Source of the DNA: Gemmatimonadota bacterium
GTDB taxonomy: Bacteria > Gemmatimonadota > Gemmatimonadetes > Longimicrobiales > RSA9
DNA length: 8,221 bases
Direction of reading: 5' to 3'
NCBI GenBank assembly: GCA_016207445.1
Contig: JACQPS010000059.1
Span: 1-8,221, forward strand
The notes below the pieces were generated by a model that had not been told where the DNA came from, did no database searches, and saw only the letters and a list, made by a program, of their open reading frames with translations. A program made the position numbers and the translations under genes. Shown in pieces: positions 3,367 to 8,221 of the stretch (its first letter is position 1; each line of letters starts with the position of its first letter).

Positions 3367-5271
3367 TCAGCGGCTTGCGCCCGCCGACTTCGCGCGCGCG
3401 GAGCGGAGGAAGTTGCTCATGATCCACAGCTCCGCCTGCGGCCGTCCTGCCGTGAAGGCGATGCGCCGGCTGGGCGCATGCACGCGGACGTCTTGGATGT
3501 CCTCGCTGGTGAAGCCGAGCGGCTCGGGATCGCCTCCGTCTACGGAGACTCGCATGAGCCGAGTCGGGCTCTGGAGTGAGAACAAATCGATCAGCTCGAC
3601 GAACAGGAGGTGCCGGCCGTCAGGACCCCAGCGGAGTGATCGCATCTGGGCGCTGGCGACTTTGCGAGGCTCACCTCCCTCCAATGGTATTACCATGGCG
3701 TCGTGCGGCCGGGTCGGCGTTCCTCCGTGCCAGCTGACGAACGCGAGGTCCTTGCCAGCGGGGGAGATGGCAATGCTCCGGATCTGCTCGTTGTATGGCG
3801 TTGTCATGCTGAAGATCACGCGTTCGTTCCCGCTGCGCAGGTCTCTCGCCACGATCCGCTTCTCTTGCGTCGGCTTGTTGGCTTCTTCCTCCTCGAGGAT
3901 GACCAACGCTGCGCCGTCGGGCGTGAGCTCGACCTGGCGCATGCCCCAACCCTGCGTCCTCTGCAGCAGCGGCTCGGTGCGGCCCGTCTGCACATCGAAG
4001 CGGAAGACGCTGCTGCGGCCTTTGTCGTCGCGTGCATTCAGCAGGAGCGAACTGCCATCGGCAAACCAGCGCAGCGACTGGACGTAGCCGAGCCGGTTCG
4101 ACAGCGCCAGCTCGCGCACCTCGCCGGTCTCGAGGGAGCGGATCGCCAGCTTGCGCGGGGCCAACATCGGTGGGCCCTGCCCGACCACATAAGCCAGGTG
4201 GCGGCCGTCCGGTGACCAGGCGGGGCGCTGTGTGCTGCCCAACCCGCGGGTTGTGACCTTCACCGGCGAGCCCGCGATCGCGCCGGTTTTCGCGTCCAGC
4301 GTCGCCACGAACACGTCCCGCGTGCCGGTTTGGATGGCGTACATGTAGGAGCCATCCTTCAGGAACGCGATCGGAAACGCCTGGAACATGTCGGGCTTCA
4401 CGAGCTCGGGCCGACCCGTGGCTCGCCCGTCTACCACCGGCAGCAACCACGCGCTCGGGGTGCCCGTACGGTCGCTCAGGTAGAGGACGCTCCCATCCGG
4501 CGCCCAACCCAGCACAAAGTCTTCCGCCGGGTGCTGCACCAGCCGGGTCTCGCGGCCGCCATCGACCGCGAGCGCGTACACGTCGCGCTCCTGCGTGTCC
4601 TTGTCGGGCGGGAAGTCGTAGACGATCCAGCGGCCGTCCGGGGAGAAGTTCATGCGGACCGGATTCCTCCAGTCGAGCGTCTTCAGCACCCGCGTGGAGT
4701 CCCCCGCAGCGGAGACGAGCACGATCTGCACGACGTTGTCTTCTGTGGCGCGCCAGCCCAGGATCCAGCGTCCATCTGGGGACCAGTCCTCCGCCTCGAT
4801 CCACGGCGTGTTCCTGCCGTCGTAGATGACGCGCGGCTCGGATTTTCCTGCCGCATCGGACACACGCAGCTGCCATTCGGCGGGACGGTCCCCATTCCAC
4901 CAGTTGAAGACCACGCGCCTGCCGTCCCGCGAGAAGCGCGGGAACAGGCCAAAGCCGGGCTGGTAGGGCGCGACGTTGCGCGTCAGGCGCACGGTGTCCT
5001 TTTTCGCCAGATCGACTACGGCCAGGTCACCCGTCATCCAGTCGGTCAGCGCGAGCCGCTTCCCGTCGGGTGTGGGCCCCACTAGGAAATCCCCCTCTGA
5101 CCCGTACCAGACGCGTCGCGTCACGGTCGGAATCGTTTCCGCCGGCGCAGCCTCGAGTACCGGCGGCCGGTCGGCGGCGAACGCCTCGCCGGACAGGCCC
5201 GAGCTCGACGAGCTACGATCACAGGCGGCGAGGAAGAGGACGAAGGGCAGGAGATAACGGGGGCGAATCAC
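3367..5271 (-). CDS. PD40/TolB-type double beta-propeller lipoprotein
   Basis: This is a 634-aa secreted protein. The GTG start at 5271 is chosen because GGAGGG (5282-5277) lies 5 nt upstream and it directly opens a lipoprotein signal, VIRPRYLLPFVLFLAACD, with lipobox LAAC and Cys17 as the lipidated residue. The in-frame ATG at 5352 would put 27 basic residues before the signal. After a Ser-rich linker (18-26) the chain contains about twelve PD40/WD40-like strands of the type WSPDGRxLxY, near residues 66, 113, 163, 209, 256, 302, 352, 402, 449, 502, 548 and 598, spaced 46-53 residues. Twelve repeats suit two six-bladed propellers. The ending RRIAFTAGRPQAELWIMSNF is typical of such proteins. 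TolB-type propellers usually bind peptides or other ligands and have no catalytic residues; none is apparent here. Asp at +2 after the Cys would retain the lipoprotein in the inner membrane under the E. coli rule, which may not apply in this lineage. A sigma-54-like promoter lies upstream, and a small membrane gene follows. Confidence 0.85.
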   Translation of the reverse strand: MIRPRYLLPFVLFLAACDRSSSSSGLSGEAFAADRPPVLEAAPAETIPTVTRRVWYGSEGDFLVGPTPDGKRLALTDWMTGDLAVVDLAKKDTVRLTRNVAPYQPGFGLFPRFSRDGRRVVFNWWNGDRPAEWQLRVSDAAGKSEPRVIYDGRNTPWIEAEDWSPDGRWILGWRATEDNVVQIVLVSAAGDSTRVLKTLDWRNPVRMNFSPDGRWIVYDFPPDKDTQERDVYALAVDGGRETRLVQHPAEDFVLGWAPDGSVLYLSDRTGTPSAWLLPVVDGRATGRPELVKPDMFQAFPIAFLKDGSYMYAIQTGTRDVFVATLDAKTGAIAGSPVKVTTRGLGSTQRPAWSPDGRHLAYVVGQGPPMLAPRKLAIRSLETGEVRELALSNRLGYVQSLRWFADGSSLLLNARDDKGRSSVFRFDVQTGRTEPLLQRTQGWGMRQVELTPDGAALVILEEEEANKPTQEKRIVARDLRSGNERVIFSMTTPYNEQIRSIAISPAGKDLAFVSWHGGTPTRPHDAMVIPLEGGEPRKVASAQMRSLRWGPDGRHLLFVELIDLFSLQSPTRLMRVSVDGGDPEPLGFTSEDIQDVRVHAPSRRIAFTAGRPQAELWIMSNFLRSARAKSAGASR

Positions 5272-5292
5272 GGGGTCCCTCCTTGGTCGAGA

Positions 5293-5330
5293 GCACGCGC
5301 TGACGGCGGGGGTTAAAGCGAAGCGCGTGC
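5293..5330. repeat. 9-bp inverted repeat in the lipoprotein leader
   Basis: GCACGCGCT (5293-5301) and AGCGCGTGC (5322-5330) are perfect inverted copies 20 bp apart. One arm coincides with the -24 region of the sigma-54-like promoter; the other lies in the predicted untranslated leader. It could be an operator covering the promoter. It is unlikely to act as an RNA hairpin of the lipoprotein message, because one arm would lie upstream of the predicted start of transcription. Confidence 0.45.
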
Positions 5331-5332
5331 CC
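5317..5332 (-). promoter_or_regulatory. Candidate sigma-54 (-24/-12) promoter for the PD40 lipoprotein
   Basis: On the minus strand GGGCACGCGCTTCGCT matches the sigma-54 consensus TGGCACG-N4-TTGCW at all but two positions (first T to G; second T of the -12 element to C). The invariant GG (5331-5330) and GC (5319-5318) are exactly 10 bp apart. The predicted start is near 5306, giving a leader of about 35 nt to the GTG at 5271, which has its own GGAGGG. The neighbouring gene encodes a sigma-54 activator with an intact GAFTGA loop, which strengthens the call. No clear activator-binding dyad was identified at the usual ~100 bp upstream, which falls within the 3' end of the kinase gene. Confidence 0.55.
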
Positions 5333-5382
5333 CGGTCTCGAATTTTTCGCAAGTTGCCGTGTGAGACAGACTTAGGCGGAAT

Positions 5383-7161
5383 CTACAGGGCGTCGGGGTC
5401 GGCGCCGCCGTTCCATTTCGATACGCTTGGCGTAGCGGGCGTTACGCCCCCGGACTCCGCCGGCAAGGTCAGCCGCGCCGTGGTGCCTACGCCTCGCTCG
5501 CTCTCGAGCGTGAGGGCGCCTCCCAACGCGGTCGCGATCCGGCGCGCGATGGCGAGCCCGAGTCCGGTGCCCTCGGACTTCGTCGAATAGAAGGCGTCAA
5601 ACACTCGCTCCAATTGTTCCGGCGGGATGCCGGCGCCATTGTCCTCGATCGTCACCCGCACGCGCCCGTCCGCGCTCTCGACGCGCACGACTGCCCGGCC
5701 TCCCGGCTCCAGCGCGTCCGCGGCGTTTAGCAGCAGGTTGAGAAAAAGCTGCTCCAGCGCGGCCGCGTCCCCCCGGGCGTGGGCGCTGCCGCCACTCCGG
5801 TCCACGACCTCGGCGCGCGCGCCCCGGCTGGCGAAGCGCGGACCCGCCGCGGCTACTGCTGCGGCGAGGGGCTCGCGCACATCCACGACGGACAGCTCGA
5901 CGCGTCCGCTCCTGGCCAGGCGCAGCGCTCCCGCCACCGAAGCATCCAGGCGGTCGATCTCGCGGATCGCGCGGCGGAGGAGCTCGCGCGTACGGTCTTG
6001 ATCCTCGACCCGCTCCGCCGCGCGCTCCAGGTCCAGCCGGATCGAGGTGAGCGGGTTCCGGACTTCATGGGCGATGGAAGATGCCAGCTCGCCCATCGCG
6101 GCCAGCGCCTCCTGGTGCGAGAGCCGCTGCAGCGTGCGCCGGAGGCTCTCGGTCATGGTGTTGAAGGCGCGGCCCAGCCGCTCGATCTCATCGGGACCCT
6201 CGGCGGCGACGCTGCGATCCAGCTCGCCTCGGGACACGGCGTCGGCAGCCTCCGCCATGCGCTCGAGCGATCGGGTGATGCGGCGCGTTGCCAGCGTGGC
6301 GAGCAGCACGGTGGCGGCGACGGCGAGGAGCAGGGCCAGCGTCCCGCGCCGCGTCGCCGCCTGTAGCGGTGCGGTGAAGGGCTCGGTCGGCGCCGCCAGA
6401 GCCAGCCGCAGGGGCGGCTCGCGCAACCCGCGCTGCACCGCCAGCCAGCGTTCGCCTCCCCAACGGAAACCGTCCGTCTTGAGGAGGTCGGGGTCGATGG
6501 ACACCGGCAGAAGGGGTGCGCCGCTCTCCGGGTCGAAGGCGGCGAGGACCGAGCCGCCGACGCTGGTGAGCAGGAGACCGGTCGGGAGCAGCACGCCGGG
6601 AGGCACCTGTGCTTCGACGATTCCCAACGGCTTGGCGGAAGCGACGTCGTATACGGGGATCCGTACCGGGAGCACCGGACCGCGCGGCTCGGTCCCGGGG
6701 GCCCCGCCGGCGCCGCCCTCGAGGCGGCCGCGCACGTCCCCGGCGGTGTCGCGCAGAATCACGACGGCAGCCGCGTCGGCGATGTCGCCCCAAGCCTCGG
6801 CAACGTCGGGCGGCAGCGCTCCCGCCGCGGCCAGCTCGGTCCGCTCGCCCCGGAGGAGCGACTGCACGGCCGGCGTTTCCGCCAGGCGCAGCAGCTGTGA
6901 GCGCCGGCTCACCCAGTTTACTCCCGTCTGTTGCACGATCTCGTGCAGCGAGCGCTCCAGGCGCCGCCGCACCAGTGCCTCACCCGAGCGTTCCGCCACG
7001 CCGACGAGCCACAGGCCGACGAGCCCCAGGGGAAGCAGCACGCCCAGGAGCACGACCAGCAGCAGGCGCGTGCGCAGACTGAAGGAGCGGCTTCGAAGGA
7101 GGCTGCGCCGGGCACGCGACGCGTGCGGCGTTACGGTTTGCGACGACGTCGCCAACGTCAC
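5383..7161 (-). CDS. Membrane sensor histidine kinase with HAMP domain, NtrB-like catalytic core
   Basis: This is a 592-aa protein. The GTG at 7161 follows the regulator's stop after a single nucleotide, so translation is probably coupled; a longer frame upstream only reads the regulator gene out of phase. Order: basic cytoplasmic N-terminus; TM1 ~33-55 (LLLVVLLGVLLPLGLVGLWL); a periplasmic sensor region of ~215 residues (56-270); TM2 ~272-291 (RGTLALLLAVAATVLLATLA); HAMP ~292-344; dimerisation/phosphoacceptor helix with ELASSIAHEVRNPLTSIRLD, phosphorylated His365; N box LFLNLLLNAADAL (472-484); G1 IEDNGAGIP (505-513); F box VFDAFYSTKSEG (520-531); and G2 GTGLGLAIARRIA (531-543). All ATP-binding motifs look intact. 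It should autophosphorylate on His365 in response to an extracytoplasmic signal and pass phosphate to the adjacent NtrC-type regulator. The sensor region shows no domain I recognise, so the signal is unknown. Confidence 0.92.
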   Translation of the reverse strand: MTLATSSQTVTPHASRARRSLLRSRSFSLRTRLLLVVLLGVLLPLGLVGLWLVGVAERSGEALVRRRLERSLHEIVQQTGVNWVSRRSQLLRLAETPAVQSLLRGERTELAAAGALPPDVAEAWGDIADAAAVVILRDTAGDVRGRLEGGAGGAPGTEPRGPVLPVRIPVYDVASAKPLGIVEAQVPPGVLLPTGLLLTSVGGSVLAAFDPESGAPLLPVSIDPDLLKTDGFRWGGERWLAVQRGLREPPLRLALAAPTEPFTAPLQAATRRGTLALLLAVAATVLLATLATRRITRSLERMAEAADAVSRGELDRSVAAEGPDEIERLGRAFNTMTESLRRTLQRLSHQEALAAMGELASSIAHEVRNPLTSIRLDLERAAERVEDQDRTRELLRRAIREIDRLDASVAGALRLARSGRVELSVVDVREPLAAAVAAAGPRFASRGARAEVVDRSGGSAHARGDAAALEQLFLNLLLNAADALEPGGRAVVRVESADGRVRVTIEDNGAGIPPEQLERVFDAFYSTKSEGTGLGLAIARRIATALGGALTLESERGVGTTARLTLPAESGGVTPATPSVSKWNGGADPDAL

Positions 7162-7162
7162 G

Positions 7163-8221
7163 CTATGCCATCCCGTATTTCTGGAGCATCCGGTAGAGTC
7201 GTGGCTTCGACACACCCAGCAACTCCGCCGCGCGCGTCTTATTCCCGCCCGTCGCCGCCAGCGCCCGGCGCAGATGTTCCGCTTCCATCTCCTCGAGCGT
7301 GGCGAAGCCCTGCGCCGCGGCGTCGGCCCGCACGTCCAGCTCCAGCAGCTCCGGCCGCAGCACGTTGCCGGTCGCGAGCACGACCGCACGCGTGATGCAG
7401 TTCTCCAGTTCGCGCACGTTCCCCGGCCATTGGTGCTGGAGGAGCGCGTGCACGACGTCGTCGGGTACGGTGGGCTCCGGCTTTCCGAGCTCCTGCGCCG
7501 CCTTGCGCACGAAGTGGCCGGCCAGGAGCGGAATGTCCTGCACGCGCTCGCGCAGCGGCGGCAGCCGGATCTCCACGACGCGCAGCCGATAGTAGAGATC
7601 CTCGCGGAATTCGCCGCGCTCGACGCGCTGCTCGAGGTCGCGATGGGTCGCTGCGATGACCCGGGCTTCCGTGCGCTCCGCGCGCTCCGCGCCGACGGGG
7701 TGGAACTCGTGGTCCTCCAGCACGCGCAGCAGCTTCGACTGGAATTCCGGGCTCGTGTCCCCGACTTCGTCCAGGAAGATGGTGCCGCGTCCCGCCAGCG
7801 CGAACCGGCCGCGGCGGTCCGCCACGGCGCCCGTGAAGGCGCCCTTCACGTGCCCGAACAGCTCGGACTCGAGCAGGGTCTCAGGGAGCGCGGTGCAGTT
7901 TACCGCGATGAACGGCTGGTCCGCTGCCGCGGAGTTGTAGTGGATGGCGCGGGCCACCATGCCCTTGCCGGTGCCCGTCTCGCCGCGGATCAGCACGCTG
8001 ACGCGGCTGGCGGCGAGCTGCCCGACCACCTTGTAGATCTCGATCATGCGCGGTTCGCGGCCCACGAGCTGGTCGAGGTGGTAGGCCTCCGCCTTCGCGC
8101 GCGCGGCGGGTCCATGGCCCTCCCGTGTCTGCCGGTCCTCCAGCACGCGGCGCAGCACCTCGCGCAGCTCACCGAGCTCCAGCGGATTCACCAGGAAGTC
8201 GAAGGCACCCTCGCGCATGGC
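7163..8221 (-). CDS. NtrC-type sigma-54-dependent response regulator (N-terminus cut by window edge)
   Basis: The visible 352 residues start at the last helix of a receiver domain (AMREGAFDFLVNPLE) and include the whole AAA+ and DNA-binding parts. Counting from the first visible residue: Walker A GETGTGKG (80-87), the sigma-54-contacting GAFTGA loop (127-132), Walker B TIFLDE (147-152), sensor region VIAATHRDLE (188-197), arginine-finger region FREDLYYRLRVVEIRLPPLR (205-224), WPGNVRELEN (265-274), and a C-terminal Fis-type helix-turn-helix (about 311-350; GGNKTRAAELLGVSKPRLYR). It should bind enhancer-like sites and use ATP hydrolysis to open sigma-54 promoters; a candidate lies ahead of the lipoprotein gene. 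The position normally occupied by the conserved receiver Lys (in FLxKPL) is Asn here (AAT codon), which may alter phosphorylation-dependent switching. The phosphorylated Asp lies outside the window. Confidence 0.93.
   Translation of the reverse strand, partial: AMREGAFDFLVNPLELGELREVLRRVLEDRQTREGHGPAARAKAEAYHLDQLVGREPRMIEIYKVVGQLAASRVSVLIRGETGTGKGMVARAIHYNSAAADQPFIAVNCTALPETLLESELFGHVKGAFTGAVADRRGRFALAGRGTIFLDEVGDTSPEFQSKLLRVLEDHEFHPVGAERAERTEARVIAATHRDLEQRVERGEFREDLYYRLRVVEIRLPPLRERVQDIPLLAGHFVRKAAQELGKPEPTVPDDVVHALLQHQWPGNVRELENCITRAVVLATGNVLRPELLELDVRADAAAQGFATLEEMEAEHLRRALAATGGNKTRAAELLGVSKPRLYRMLQKYGMA

Noticed and set aside
3206..4087. Plus-strand open frame (293 aa) and other long frames opposite the PD40 lipoprotein
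   Set aside because: Ser/Arg-rich low-complexity translation. The minus strand has a signal peptide and regular propeller repeats over the same bases.
3671..4900. 409-aa minus-strand frame inside the lipoprotein gene
   Set aside because: Arg/Ala/Gly-rich and out of phase with the PD40 repeats; a by-product of high GC.
7162..7389. 76-residue N-terminal extension of the histidine kinase
   Set aside because: It reads through the regulator's Fis-type HTH in the wrong frame (Cys/Arg/Trp-rich); the GTG at 7161, right after the regulator stop, gives a normal kinase N-terminus.
1..8221. CRISPR array, tRNA, rRNA or intact insertion sequence
   Set aside because: No regularly spaced direct repeats, no cloverleaf-like sequence and no pair of element ends flanking a complete transposase were seen.

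Overview
The window comes from a GC-rich bacterial chromosome. Three things point to a soil- or sediment-type lineage such as Gemmatimonadota, Acidobacteriota or Myxococcota: an NtrC/histidine-kinase pair next to a PD40-repeat lipoprotein, frequent GTG/TTG starts, and a small toxin-antitoxin cluster with an IS91-type relic. This assignment is inference; no rRNA or other marker gene is present.

Left side (1-875), all on the minus strand. The first 35 codons of a LuxR/GerE-type helix-turn-helix regulator run off the left edge (105 to 1). An internal fragment of an IS91-family HUH transposase follows (about 281-765). It still has its HxH motif but has lost both ends. It abuts the first ~36 codons of an unidentified gene that kept a very good ribosome binding site and start (875). 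This is old transposition debris.

Middle (about 1050-3126), plus strand. A compact cluster begins at a perfect 7-5-7 palindrome (1051-1069). First comes a TumE-family toxin, which overlaps by 4 bp a TumA-like winged-helix antitoxin. That gene overlaps by 4 bp a short excisionase/MerR-type HTH protein, which looks like the antitoxin half of a different module without its PIN toxin. After a short gap comes an unrecognised 179-aa protein whose first half reads like a single DNA sliding-clamp-type domain. A retropepsin-like (clan AA) aspartic protease follows at 2764-3126. The clamp-like gene uses visibly more A/T-ending codons than its neighbours, suggesting separate acquisition. I consider this cluster the accessory part of the window and its most interesting section.

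Right side (3188-8221), minus strand, reading right to left: an NtrC-type sigma-54 activator (receiver domain cut by the right edge), a membrane HAMP histidine kinase beginning 1 nt after it, a secreted lipoprotein built from about twelve regularly spaced PD40 repeats, and a 54-aa membrane protein 14 nt further on. Upstream of the lipoprotein is a strong match to a sigma-54 (-24/-12) promoter. A simple reading is that the kinase/activator pair controls the lipoprotein and small membrane protein through sigma-54. The receiver fragment has Asn where the conserved Lys of response regulators is expected.

No tRNA, rRNA, CRISPR array or intact insertion sequence was seen.
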